Assembly (NCBI RefSeq): GCF_030407435.1
Contig: NZ_JASDDK010000002.1
Span: 590,702-654,701 of the forward strand
Reading direction: 5' to 3'
DNA length: 64,000 nt
Source: Winogradskyella bathintestinalis
GTDB taxonomy: Bacteria > Bacteroidota > Bacteroidia > Flavobacteriales > Flavobacteriaceae
The position numbers and the translations under genes are program-made. How positions within the stretch are numbered: the stretch's first letter is position 1; each line of letters opens with the position of its first letter. Shown piece after piece: positions 53,843 to 63,491 of this stretch. The notes beneath the pieces were generated by a model that did not search any database, was not told the DNA's origin, and worked only from the letters and a program-made list of their open reading frames with translations.

Positions 53843-56147
53843 AAAATTACGGTCTTTAATTTTCTACGTAGTAACGAGTCTCGTTTGCAGTCTTACATAC
53901 GGTCAGCAGCAAGAAGAACAACAACCACTTGCTCAGATTCTTTTAGAGATAGAAAATAAATATGACGTTAAATTTTCTTTTGAAACCAAAACTATTGAGG
54001 GTATTTTAATTACTTCCTTACCTCCAAACTTCAACTTAGATCAAGTTATTAATCAATTAAAATTAATTACAAATCTTAATTTCGAAATTTTAAGCAAACG
54101 TTTCATTGCAGTTACATTAAAGTCAAACTCCGATAGTGAAAATGCAATTCAACAATTAGAGGAAGTTGTAGTCACTAACTATCTTACGAAAGGTATTTCG
54201 AAAACTAATAATGGAACCATCGAAGCAGACACCAAAGATTTTCAAATTTTACCCGGATTAATTGCGCCAGATGTGCTTCAGATTGCACAAAAGTTGCCAG
54301 GAATAATTAGTGTAGATGAACGTATTTCTAATATCAACGTTCGTGGTGGCACCAACGATCAAAATCTTATTTTGTTTGAGGGAATTAGAATGTACCAAAC
54401 CGGACATTTTTTTGGCCTTATCTCTGCTTTTAATCCATATCTGTCTGATAATTTTACGGTTTTCAAGAACGGAACGAGTGCTAAATATGGCAATGCCGTA
54501 TCGAGTACGATAACCATAAGAAACTCAAACGATATAAAAGAAAAAACAAATGTCGGTATTGGAAGCAATTTACTAAGTGTTGATGGCTATACAACTATTC
54601 CATTATCCAAAAAAATGGCATTACAACTCGCTGCAAGACGTTCGTTTACAGATCTTTTAGTTTCTAATACTTATGATTCTTATTTTGAGCGGATTTTTAA
54701 AGATTCTGAATTAAATTCTTCTAATAACAAAACTCAACTAGCACTTGACGAACGCTTTCTTTTTCATGATTTTAATGCTAAATTGTTATATGATATTGAT
54801 GCTTCATCCAAATTGAGAGTCAATTTAATTAACATGTATAATAACCTTAATTATAATCAAGTTTTTACCACAACAAACAATAATTTTCAAAGTACAGAAA
54901 GCAAACTAAATCAAGAGAGTTTTGGCTTGAGTACAACATACGCGAACGTCTTGAAAAATGACGTTAATCTATCTACAGAGCTGTATTTTTCTAAATATGA
55001 TTTATACGCCCGTAATAATGACATAACGAATAATCAAATTGTAAAACAGGAAAACAAAGTTGAAGATTATGGTGCACGATTAGATATATCGAAAGTAGTG
55101 AGCCCAAGTTTAAAAATAAATCTTGGCTATCAATTCAATGAAATAGCGGTTACGAATTCTGAAGATATTATTAACCCAGATTTTATGAGCATAACCAAGG
55201 AAATTATAAGAACACATGCCTTATTTGGTGAAGTCGTTCGTTTTTCAAAATCGCGCAATACCTATTTTCGATTGGGAGCTAGGGTTAATTATTTCAATCA
55301 ACTTAAAGCACTGATTATTGAACCGCGTTTTGCTTTTAACCAAAAGCTATCGGAATCCTTTAGATTGGAAATATTAGGAGAACTAAAGAGCCAAACTGTT
55401 AGCCAAATTATCGATTTACAACAAGATTTTTTAGGTATAGAAAAACGTAGATGGCAATTGGCAAATGGCAGAAATTTGCCGATAATAAAAAGCCAACAAG
55501 TATCGGCTGGATTAATTTATAATCAAAATGACCTTTTAGTTACAATTGAAAGTTATTACAAAAATGTGAGCAATATTACTGCTCAGAGTCAAGGGTTTCA
55601 AAATCAATTTCAGTTTACGAATGATATTGGATCTTATACCGTAATAGGTTTTGATTTTTTAATTAACAAGCGCATCAAGAATTTCAGTACATGGGTGAGT
55701 TATTCATTTAGTAAAAACGATTATCATTTTGAAAATTTGAATAAAGGACATTCATTTGCAAACACCTTAGACCTACAGCATGTAGTTAACGCTTCTTTAA
55801 TTTATAATCTGAGTAATTTTAAATTGGGTTTAGGATTTAATTGGCATTCCGGAAAACCATACACTACCCCTACTTCTCAGCAAGACAACAATAACTCTAT
55901 AATTGAATATAATTCACCGAACCACTCCCGTTTACCAGATTATTTTAGAACAGATATATCGGCAATTTATAATTTTAGAATTTCAAATAAAGTGAAAGCG
56001 AATGTTGGGGCTTCCGTTTGGAATGTTTTTAATCATACCAATGTTGTTAACCGCTACTATACTAATGATTCTGAAGACTCTCTAATTAAAAACGACAACC
56101 GTTCTTTAAAATTCACACCGAATGTTAGTTTTAGATTAAGTTTCTAA
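53835..56147 (+). CDS. TonB-dependent receptor with STN signalling domain
   Basis: A 770-residue outer-membrane receptor: signal peptide (about 1-23), STN domain (about 30-100, LEIENKYDVKFSFETKT, VINQLKLITNLNFEI) that contacts FecR, a plug (LPGLIAPDVLQIAQKLPGI, INVRGGTNDQNLILFEGI, YGNAVSSTITIR) and a 22-strand-type barrel ending RSLKFTPNVSFRLSF with the terminal aromatic Phe. The GTG start at 53835 overlaps fecR. No SusD-like lipoprotein follows, so it is FecA-like rather than SusC-like. The ligand (siderophore, cofactor or glycan) is unknown. Confidence 0.93.
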   Translation: MNKKLRSLIFYVVTSLVCSLTYGQQQEEQQPLAQILLEIENKYDVKFSFETKTIEGILITSLPPNFNLDQVINQLKLITNLNFEILSKRFIAVTLKSNSDSENAIQQLEEVVVTNYLTKGISKTNNGTIEADTKDFQILPGLIAPDVLQIAQKLPGIISVDERISNINVRGGTNDQNLILFEGIRMYQTGHFFGLISAFNPYLSDNFTVFKNGTSAKYGNAVSSTITIRNSNDIKEKTNVGIGSNLLSVDGYTTIPLSKKMALQLAARRSFTDLLVSNTYDSYFERIFKDSELNSSNNKTQLALDERFLFHDFNAKLLYDIDASSKLRVNLINMYNNLNYNQVFTTTNNNFQSTESKLNQESFGLSTTYANVLKNDVNLSTELYFSKYDLYARNNDITNNQIVKQENKVEDYGARLDISKVVSPSLKINLGYQFNEIAVTNSEDIINPDFMSITKEIIRTHALFGEVVRFSKSRNTYFRLGARVNYFNQLKALIIEPRFAFNQKLSESFRLEILGELKSQTVSQIIDLQQDFLGIEKRRWQLANGRNLPIIKSQQVSAGLIYNQNDLLVTIESYYKNVSNITAQSQGFQNQFQFTNDIGSYTVIGFDFLINKRIKNFSTWVSYSFSKNDYHFENLNKGHSFANTLDLQHVVNASLIYNLSNFKLGLGFNWHSGKPYTTPTSQQDNNNSIIEYNSPNHSRLPDYFRTDISAIYNFRISNKVKANVGASVWNVFNHTNVVNRYYTNDSEDSLIKNDNRSLKFTPNVSFRLSF

Positions 56148-56433
56148 ATTCGATATGTTATTCTTATTGAGAATTAATTATTCCTTCAATATCCAATCTT
56201 GTCTAAATATTTAAAAAATTCAAAGTGTAACTTAGCATTCTCAATCAACAAGCAATAAAATTTCAGTTTACTCTGAGCACAATTAAATATTTTTTACAGC
56301 CCTATTCCCATTTGTTTGCGGCATAGCAAGACTAATTAATAACATATTAGAGACGCTATGGTGTTTAAATCTCAGTTTAACAAAACAATCCAATTCATAG
56401 ATCACAAATATTTCAAGTATTAAATTGGTATTT

Positions 56434-57744
56434 TTAGGGCATTCCAGCAATTACTTTACTAGTTCCTTTACCATTCTCTTTTCGTTTTTGTTTTTCAATA
56501 TTTTTTTTGATTTTATCAATTGCTGATTGAATTGATTTATCTGGTTCAATGAAGTTATATTTCCCCCAAAAATTAGCGTCAGAAAATCCAGAAATAGCAT
56601 CTGTAATAATTACAGTTGGTCTTAATTTGTCTTTATTTCTTATCTTTTTATCTGTTAAATTAACCTCCCAATCGGTAACTGCCATTTCGCTAGATAACGT
56701 ATACACTTTATTGAAAAGTTGACGTTTTTTGTTGACTTTAAATTTTAAGCTTAATGTAGAATAACTGTAATACCATTTTCCGTCTTTGGCTTTATAATCT
56801 ACTTTATAGTTAGCCTCCAATGGATAAACTACAATATTAGTAGGTTTCTTTTTTACCAAAAGGTTTTTCGTTTTACTCCTATTACTTAAGTCCAACGCAT
56901 AGTTTGCACTTACCAACGCTAGTGATTCTACATCGATAAAAAGTTTACCGAAATAATTTATTTTAAAAGCGTTATCCTTGGGTCTAAAATCAACAACATA
57001 AACGGTTCTATTATTTATGGTAGTAGGTTTATCAAAAGTAAAATTATACGACATTATACTTTCTTCATTAAAAATATATTCAGGATACTTCATAACATCC
57101 AAATAAACTGTAGAAAATGGGCCACCTTGCAATTTTACAGATACGGTATCCAAACGTTTATAGTCTGTACTTTTACGGGCTTTCCCTAATTGAATGGCGT
57201 CATGGAGTTGCGATGTTGTCGGTTGTTTTAAAATATTAACAACCGCCTCCGTTAATGATACATTTCTATTACGTCGTTTTATGGTTTCCCTATAAAATGC
57301 CGTCATAAACACGGATTGTTCTTCTAAATTTTTATTCTTATCACTAAAGACTTTTTTTACTAAACGCTCAGCATTTTTAAAAGCCGAAATACTCACAGCA
57401 GATAATTTTGTAACGGCTCTGTATAACTTTATTGTATTATCCTCGTTGAGCAGTTCTGTTAAAGATATAACATACGTATTGTAATCTAGAAGTGAAACGG
57501 CTACTTTTGAATCTGTATAACTACTAGGAACTTTAAGTGTAAATTCCCCTTCAGAGTTTGTAATTGTACTAATATTAGTGCCATTAATATTTAAACTTAC
57601 GGCTTCTAAAGCTTTGTTAGTTTGGCCATCAACAATAGTGCCGTTGTAGACATTAAAATCTGTTTGGGCATGAAGCGAAAATGCCAAAAATAATGCGGCA
57701 ATAATGGTACCTGTGAAACGCTTTAAATTGAGAGATTTTTCCAT
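56434..57744 (-). CDS. CarboxypepD_reg-domain exported protein
   Basis: A 436-residue protein with a signal peptide (about 1-26, FSLHAQ) and an N-terminal CarboxypepD_reg-like beta-sandwich (VYNGTIVDGQTNKALEAVSLNI, ITNSEGEFTLKV). The rest (FMTAFYRETIKRRNRNVSLTEAVVNI onward) resembles the uncharacterised bacteroidete family with a conserved YRE motif and long beta-rich C-terminus. The C-terminal tail is Lys-rich (IDKIKKNIEKQKRKENGK). It is monocistronic, in the gap between the TonB receptor and argS. Function is unknown; a periplasmic or outer-membrane place is likely. The 56148-56433 gap shows nothing recognisable. Confidence 0.8.
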   Translation of the reverse strand: MEKSLNLKRFTGTIIAALFLAFSLHAQTDFNVYNGTIVDGQTNKALEAVSLNINGTNISTITNSEGEFTLKVPSSYTDSKVAVSLLDYNTYVISLTELLNEDNTIKLYRAVTKLSAVSISAFKNAERLVKKVFSDKNKNLEEQSVFMTAFYRETIKRRNRNVSLTEAVVNILKQPTTSQLHDAIQLGKARKSTDYKRLDTVSVKLQGGPFSTVYLDVMKYPEYIFNEESIMSYNFTFDKPTTINNRTVYVVDFRPKDNAFKINYFGKLFIDVESLALVSANYALDLSNRSKTKNLLVKKKPTNIVVYPLEANYKVDYKAKDGKWYYSYSTLSLKFKVNKKRQLFNKVYTLSSEMAVTDWEVNLTDKKIRNKDKLRPTVIITDAISGFSDANFWGKYNFIEPDKSIQSAIDKIKKNIEKQKRKENGKGTSKVIAGMP

Positions 57745-57858
57745 AACAGTATATTTTAATGAACGACTTAGCTTTCCCTAAGATACAAAAAAACTAAAAA
57801 AACACCTCTATACCAATATGTTAAAACATTTTAACCCTGAAATTATGAATTTAGATTT

Positions 57859-59640
57859 CTACATACGATCAGGAACCGCAATCCCTAATACCTGAAACGC
57901 ATTTTTCACCGTATAGCCTACTAATCTAGATAAATCGATTCTGAAGCATTTTTCCGCCTCTAAATCAGCACCGAATATAGATACATTCTGAAAAAATGAA
58001 TTATACATTTTAACCAAATCATAAGTATAATTCGCAATCAATGCCGGACTATGTTGCTCTGCCGCATTTTGGATTACTTCGGGAAACAACTCTAATTGCT
58101 TGATTAATTCCTTTTCCTTATCGTGCATAACAACCGCATCATTGGTAGATATAGAAGCCACATTATCAGAATCAGCTTTTCTTAAAATTGACTGAATCCG
58201 CGCATAAGTATACTGAATAAATGGCCCAGTATTACCTTGAAAGTCGATAGATTCTTTTGGATCAAACAAGATTCGCTTTTTAGGGTCTACCTTTAAAATG
58301 TAATATTTTAAAGCTCCCAATCCTATGGTTTTGTAGAGTGCTTTCTTTTCGTTTTCATCATAATCTTCAAGTTTACCTAATTCATTAGAAATCTCTTCAG
58401 CTGTATCTGCCATTTCCTGAACTAAATCATCAGCATCTACAACCGTTCCTTCCCTACTCTTCATTTTCCCGCTAGGCAAATCAACCATACCGTAACTTAA
58501 ATGAAATAGATTTTTCGCCCAATCGAATCCTAATTTCTTTAAAATTAAAAATAGAACTTTGAAATGATAATCTTGTTCATTTCCAACGGTATAAACCATA
58601 CCGCCTACATCTGGATAATCTTTAATTCGTTGAATTGCGGTACCGATATCTTGAGTCATGTAAACCGCTGTACCATCGCTACGAAGCACTATTTTTTCAT
58701 CCAAACCATCTTCGGTTAAATCGCACCAAACTGAACCATCGTCTTTTTTGAAAAAGACACCAGTTTTTAAGCCTTCAGCAATAAATTCTTTTCCTAATAA
58801 ATACGTATCGCTTTCGTAATAATAAGCATCAAAATCGACTCCGATATTTTTATAGGTTTCTTCAAAACCTTTATAAACCCATTGGTTCATTTCGTTCCAA
58901 AGTGAAACAACTTCTTCATCACCAGCCTCCCATTTAATAAGCATTTCTTGAGCTTCTAATAACAACGGAGCATTTTTCTTTGCTTCTTCTTCGGTGTTGC
59001 CCTTTTCAATTAAATCCGCTATTTCAGCCTTATACTCTTGGTCGAACTTAACATAGTAATTTCCAACCAACTTATCGCCTTTTAGATTTTCTGACGGTGT
59101 TTCACCTTGTCCAAATTTCTGATAAGCTAACATACTTTTACATATATGAATACCTCTATCGTTAATAATTTGTGTCTTATATACTTTCTTCCCTGAGGCT
59201 TTCAAAATTTCAGACACGCTGTAGCCTAAAAGTACATTTCTTACATGCCCTAAGTGTAATGGTTTATTGGTGTTTGGAGATGAATATTCTACCATAATAG
59301 CTTCGTCATCCTTTTGGTCTATAAAACCATAATTAGTTTTATCTTTTATAGCTTGAAAAAAATTGAGATAATAAGAATCACTAATTTCAATATTCAAAAA
59401 ACCTTTAACCACATTAAAGCCAGTCACTACTTCCACATTATCTACCAAATATTGACCTATTTGATTGCCAATAACTACAGGATTGCCCTTTACCACACGC
59501 AACATAGGAAACACCACCACCGTAATATCACCTGCAAACTCCTTACGAGTGGCTTGAAATTCTACCGATTCTAATTCCGATTGAAACAACGCTTTTATAG
59601 CGGTTTTTACATGTAATTCTAGGGTCTCTTGAAGGTTCAT
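57859..59640 (-). CDS. argS: Arginyl-tRNA synthetase
   Basis: A 593-residue class I synthetase. It has the N-terminal additional domain (1-105) that binds the tRNA D-loop, the HIGH motif as HLGH (129-132) in NTNKPLHLGHVRN, the KMSKS counterpart GKMKSREGT, and the anticodon-binding helical domain (PALIANYTYDLVKMYNSFFQ). It ends VLGIAVPDRM, typical of ArgS. Length and start are normal. Confidence 0.97.
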   Translation of the reverse strand: MNLQETLELHVKTAIKALFQSELESVEFQATRKEFAGDITVVVFPMLRVVKGNPVVIGNQIGQYLVDNVEVVTGFNVVKGFLNIEISDSYYLNFFQAIKDKTNYGFIDQKDDEAIMVEYSSPNTNKPLHLGHVRNVLLGYSVSEILKASGKKVYKTQIINDRGIHICKSMLAYQKFGQGETPSENLKGDKLVGNYYVKFDQEYKAEIADLIEKGNTEEEAKKNAPLLLEAQEMLIKWEAGDEEVVSLWNEMNQWVYKGFEETYKNIGVDFDAYYYESDTYLLGKEFIAEGLKTGVFFKKDDGSVWCDLTEDGLDEKIVLRSDGTAVYMTQDIGTAIQRIKDYPDVGGMVYTVGNEQDYHFKVLFLILKKLGFDWAKNLFHLSYGMVDLPSGKMKSREGTVVDADDLVQEMADTAEEISNELGKLEDYDENEKKALYKTIGLGALKYYILKVDPKKRILFDPKESIDFQGNTGPFIQYTYARIQSILRKADSDNVASISTNDAVVMHDKEKELIKQLELFPEVIQNAAEQHSPALIANYTYDLVKMYNSFFQNVSIFGADLEAEKCFRIDLSRLVGYTVKNAFQVLGIAVPDRM

Positions 59641-59673
59641 AGTCCTGCTTTATTGTAATATTTTAAACGTTTG

Positions 59674-59681
59674 CAAAGATA
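59674..59681 (-). promoter_or_regulatory. -7 box of argS
   Basis: CAAAGATA reads TATCTTTG on the minus strand, matching TAnnTTTG, 34 bases before the ATG at 59640. No clear -33 TTG. Confidence 0.45.
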
Positions 59682-59744
59682 GTAGTTTTAATGTTTTAAT
59701 AGGATTCTGTACAGACATAATTACGTAACTTCGATAAAGGTTAA

Positions 59745-59752
59745 TAAGTTTG
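59745..59752 (+). promoter_or_regulatory. -7 box of the GH53 gene
   Basis: TAAGTTTG matches TAnnTTTG and lies 55 bases before the ATG at 59807. A -33 TTG is not evident. Confidence 0.35.
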
Positions 59753-59806
59753 AAAAATATAGGAATGCCAATAGTTCTAAAAAACAATAGAAGCCAAACG
59801 ACTTAT

Positions 59807-60910
59807 ATGAAATTATTACAATATATATTTATAATTGCCCTAATAGCGCTAACCTCTTGTTCTAAAAATGATAATTCAGACCATAATAATGACGTTGATG
59901 ATGATCAAGAGCAAAAAACGTTCTATGCTGGCATGGATTTATCTTTTCAGAGCGAATTAGAAAATTACAATATAGATTATAAAGATGCTGAAGGGAATTC
60001 TATAGAACTTCTCGATTTTGTGAAGTCTAAAGGCACCAACTTAGTTCGATTGAAACTTTGGCACTCCCCACAAAATGGTGAAAATGGTTTAGAAGACATA
60101 AAAGCTTATGCGCAACGCGTTAAATCTAAGAACATGAATTTTTTGCTCAATTTTCATTATAGCGACTATTGGGCAGATCCTGGTACCCAAACCCCACCTA
60201 GTGCCTGGCAGAACCTATCTTTAACAGATTTAAAAGTGGCCGTTTATAATTATACTAAAAACGTAATCGGGCAATTAAAATCACAGCATACGCTTCCAGA
60301 TATAATTCAAATTGGTAATGAAATTGATAATGGTTTTCTTTGGGACTATGGTAAAGTTTGGAATGCGTTCGACGGTAATTGGGTTAACTATACTAGTTTA
60401 GTTTCTGAAGCCATTAGAGCCGTTAGAGAAATGGATACTGAAAATGAGATAAAAATTATGCTGCATCACAGTAATGTTGAAAATTCCATTTACTTCTTCT
60501 ATAATCTTCAAACCTTCAATCTCGATTTTGATATAATAGGTTTATCCTATTATCCACAGTTTCAAACTAAAGATTTGAATTTAGTAGCTTCAAAGTTAAA
60601 TAATTTAGCAAATAGATTTAACAAAGATATTTTAATGGTTGAAGTGGCATACCCTTTTACATTAGAATGGAATGATAATCTCACTAACTATATTGGCAGT
60701 ACAAACCAAACAATTTTAGAATTTGCACCTACACCTCAAGGACAAAAAGCCTATATGGAGTGGCTCATCACAACTATAAGGAATATTCCAAATGATAAAG
60801 GCATAGGGTTTTGTTATTGGCCCCAGACTGGGTCGCTTTTAACGGCAACGAAAGTACAACCACCAACGGTACATCTTGGGAGAATCAATGCGTATTCGAT
60901 TTCGACTTAA
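59807..60910 (+). CDS. Glycoside hydrolase family 53, endo-beta-1,4-galactanase lipoprotein
   Basis: A 367-residue lipoprotein: signal peptide with lipobox ALTSC (Cys18), a short acidic Asp/Asn linker (21-36), then a GH53 TIM barrel. GMDLSFQSELE and RLKLWHSP are typical, the acid/base is Glu172 in IQIGNEIDNGFLWD, and the nucleophile is Glu279 in ILMVEVAYPF. GH53 enzymes cut type I arabinogalactan and pectic galactan. The ATG at 59807 gives a proper lipoprotein signal; an in-frame TTG 19 codons upstream does not. No SusCD pair or other glycan-use gene is adjacent. Confidence 0.9.
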   Translation: MKLLQYIFIIALIALTSCSKNDNSDHNNDVDDDQEQKTFYAGMDLSFQSELENYNIDYKDAEGNSIELLDFVKSKGTNLVRLKLWHSPQNGENGLEDIKAYAQRVKSKNMNFLLNFHYSDYWADPGTQTPPSAWQNLSLTDLKVAVYNYTKNVIGQLKSQHTLPDIIQIGNEIDNGFLWDYGKVWNAFDGNWVNYTSLVSEAIRAVREMDTENEIKIMLHHSNVENSIYFFYNLQTFNLDFDIIGLSYYPQFQTKDLNLVASKLNNLANRFNKDILMVEVAYPFTLEWNDNLTNYIGSTNQTILEFAPTPQGQKAYMEWLITTIRNIPNDKGIGFCYWPQTGSLLTATKVQPPTVHLGRINAYSIST

Positions 60911-61014
60911 AAGCTTTACCTATTTTAGAAGCATTTAATCTGAACTAAAAAAACAATTGACTGTTCTAAACGCGTATTTCATCGAGAAGACAGTAGTACT
61001 TCCATGATTTTTGC

Positions 61015-61096
61015 AGTTAGTCGAAACGGCCATTTTTAAAAAAAAATTATTTGTCGTTTCAACTAATTTATTGGTATTAAGACCAAATAATTAGTT
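61015..61096. repeat. Competing inverted repeats in the gap before the TPR kinase gene
   Basis: AGTTAGTCGAAACG (61015-61028) can pair with CGTTTCAACTAATT (61055-61068), 14 base pairs with two wobbles. The shared arm AACTAATTTATTGGT (61061-61075) can pair instead with ACCAAATAATTAGTT (61082-61096), 13 of 15. The two stems exclude each other. No T-run follows. They could be overlapping operator sites or a leader RNA switch. The rest of 60911-61275 shows nothing I can support. Confidence 0.4.
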
Positions 61097-61275
61097 TAAT
61101 CGTTTACATAATAGCACTTTTGAAAGGCTATTAATCAATGTCCCAAAACATTAATGAGGCTTAATAATCAAACATTAACCACATTGTTATTGTTTTGTGT
61201 TAACTTACTTTTTACATCCCTCTCTAAAAGTTTTTCGCACCAAAACAGCGCAATTCGTTTTAACGCTATTTTAAG

Positions 61276-63330
61276 ATGAAACAGTTATTAACATTAGCTG
61301 TTTGTCTTGTATCGTTTGCTATTTTTTCACAATCAGAAAAAATAGATGAACTTTCGGTACAATTGGCCTATCAAAACGCAGATTCCACAAAAGTGGACAT
61401 GTCGCTTGTTCTCATAAACGAGCTGTATAATATTGCAGATTATGAAATGGCTTTGCTATATGTTAACCAAACCTCAAAACTTTCTAAAGAATTAAATTAC
61501 ACCAAAGGCCTAGCAGAAAGCAGTTACTATAGAGCCTTAATTTACACCACACAAAACGATTATCTAAACGCTATTGATAATTATAACAAATCTCGAGATT
61601 TCTACTTAAAAATAAGTGATACACTCGGTGTAGCTAAAGTGAGTAATAGTATTGGTCTCATTGAAATTCAACGCGGAAATTATACTGTAGGTTTACAAAA
61701 TTCCTTATCCGCAATCTCTATTTTTGAGAAGCAGTATTTAAAAGACGAATTGAGTGCGGCTTATAATAATTTGGCCGAAGCTTATTATAAAACCAATCAG
61801 ATTGACAAAGCGATTGAATTTAATTTTAAAGCTTTGGACGTTAGAACACAAATTAATGACAACGATGGCATAAAATTGTCCACTAAAAATATTGCAGAAC
61901 TCTATTCTATCTTAAAAGAACACAGAAAAGCTATTGAATACTACGAAAAAGCACTTAGTATTTTAGACCCTAAAACAGACCAAGTGTTGCGTGGAGAAAT
62001 TTTACCTAAACTGGGAAGTGAATATTTACGTTTTAAAGAGTATGATAAGGCTTCTGAATATTTAGTAGAAGGTTTAAAGTACAACAGAAAACAAGACAAT
62101 AAAGAAGGACTTTTACAAGCTTTAAATGCCATTGGAAATTTAAATCTTCAAAAGAAAAAAATAAAACTAGCTGAAAGACAACTTAATGAAGCTTATGCTA
62201 TCGCTCAGAAAACTAACAACAAAGCAGAACTGTTAAAAAACTATAAACTTCATATTGCCTTAGATTCTACTCGTGGGTATTATCAGAATGCTTTTTTCTG
62301 GCAAACAAAATTCTACAATTTAAAAGATTCTTTGCTCAGTATAGAGCAACCTATTTTTCCAACAAGTATTCAGCCTTTAAATTTAATTGACGATAATACA
62401 AAGGCCGAAAATAATTCGATTAGTGTGCCACAAGATCAAACCATGACCTCATCTTGGTTTAACAATCCGGGGTTTCGTTATAGTACTTTTGCAGCATTCG
62501 CAATTTTATTCTCAATCCTAGTAATTAGTTTACTAAAAACGAAATCACACAAACAAGAATTAATAACACAAAAAACCATATTAGCGGAAGAAAAAGTTAG
62601 AACCGATGCTATTTTAGAGCAAACTCATCATTTAGAAGAAGTTAACCAAGTAAAGGATAAACTCTTTTCAATTGTATCGCACGATTTAAAAGATTCAATT
62701 TCTTCAATAAAGGCCTTTTTAGATTTGTTAAATGAAGATAACATTTCTAAAGATGAGTTCTTTGAACTAATTCCAGAACTCAGTGAAAATGCTAATAATG
62801 CATCATCATTGCTATTCAATTTACTAAATTGGTCTAAATCGCAAATGCAGAACTTAGAACCGAAACCTGAGATGTTTAATATTCAAGATGTTTTTCATGC
62901 TAAAATTGCCTTAGTTGAGCAAAAAGTAGAAGACAAGCGTATTGTATTAATTGACGAATCTCAGCGCGATTTTGTATTTGCAGATCGAAGTATGGTAGAA
63001 ATTGTAATTCAGAATTTAATCACTAATGCTGTTAAATTTAGCAGAACTGGAGACGTAATTACCATTTCTAATAGTGATGTCAATGGTAAAGCTTTGATAT
63101 GTGTTGAAGATACCGGTGTCGGCATTGCCCAAGAGAATATTGATAAACTATTTGCTGCACATAAAAACTTTACGACCGCTGGAACTAAAAATGAAAAAGG
63201 AACAGGTCTTGGCTTATCTATTGCCAAAGATTTAGTAGAATTAAACAATGGTAGAATTTGGGTAGAAAGCACACAAAATGTGGGTAGTAAATTCTATATT
63301 GAAATACCTAAAGCAGAATCTCAAGCTTAA
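61276..63330 (+). CDS. TPR-containing sensor histidine kinase
   Basis: A 684-residue kinase. A signal peptide (about 1-18, FAIFSQ) precedes a periplasmic array of tetratricopeptide repeats (about 30-345; SSYYRALIYTTQNDYLNAIDNY, AAYNNLAEAYYKTNQIDKAIEF and similar), a TM helix (about 402-419), a coiled linker, then the kinase core: H-box SIVSHDLKDSIS with His469, N-box QNLITNAVKFS, G-boxes EDTGVGIAQ and GTGLGLSIAKDL. No response regulator is adjacent, so it is an orphan kinase. The periplasmic TPRs suggest sensing through protein contact. Confidence 0.93.
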   Translation: MKQLLTLAVCLVSFAIFSQSEKIDELSVQLAYQNADSTKVDMSLVLINELYNIADYEMALLYVNQTSKLSKELNYTKGLAESSYYRALIYTTQNDYLNAIDNYNKSRDFYLKISDTLGVAKVSNSIGLIEIQRGNYTVGLQNSLSAISIFEKQYLKDELSAAYNNLAEAYYKTNQIDKAIEFNFKALDVRTQINDNDGIKLSTKNIAELYSILKEHRKAIEYYEKALSILDPKTDQVLRGEILPKLGSEYLRFKEYDKASEYLVEGLKYNRKQDNKEGLLQALNAIGNLNLQKKKIKLAERQLNEAYAIAQKTNNKAELLKNYKLHIALDSTRGYYQNAFFWQTKFYNLKDSLLSIEQPIFPTSIQPLNLIDDNTKAENNSISVPQDQTMTSSWFNNPGFRYSTFAAFAILFSILVISLLKTKSHKQELITQKTILAEEKVRTDAILEQTHHLEEVNQVKDKLFSIVSHDLKDSISSIKAFLDLLNEDNISKDEFFELIPELSENANNASSLLFNLLNWSKSQMQNLEPKPEMFNIQDVFHAKIALVEQKVEDKRIVLIDESQRDFVFADRSMVEIVIQNLITNAVKFSRTGDVITISNSDVNGKALICVEDTGVGIAQENIDKLFAAHKNFTTAGTKNEKGTGLGLSIAKDLVELNNGRIWVESTQNVGSKFYIEIPKAESQA

Positions 63331-63491
63331 TTTATCTTATCTCAAATGATTTAAGTTGGGCTTTCTAATGTGTGATTTAAAATTAAATTTTCAAAAATCA
63401 ACGATCTAAACTTAAGAATTATTTTAGTTCACAAATTAGATTGAGATTAAGCATGGCGCAATCTTAATTCTAAAAACTTATAGTTTTAATT

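Noticed and set aside
63390..63491. Imperfect inverted repeat with GATTAAG and CTTAATT before the CtlX stop
   Set aside because: Only six or seven paired bases with a mismatch and no T-run directly after the stem; not strong enough to report.
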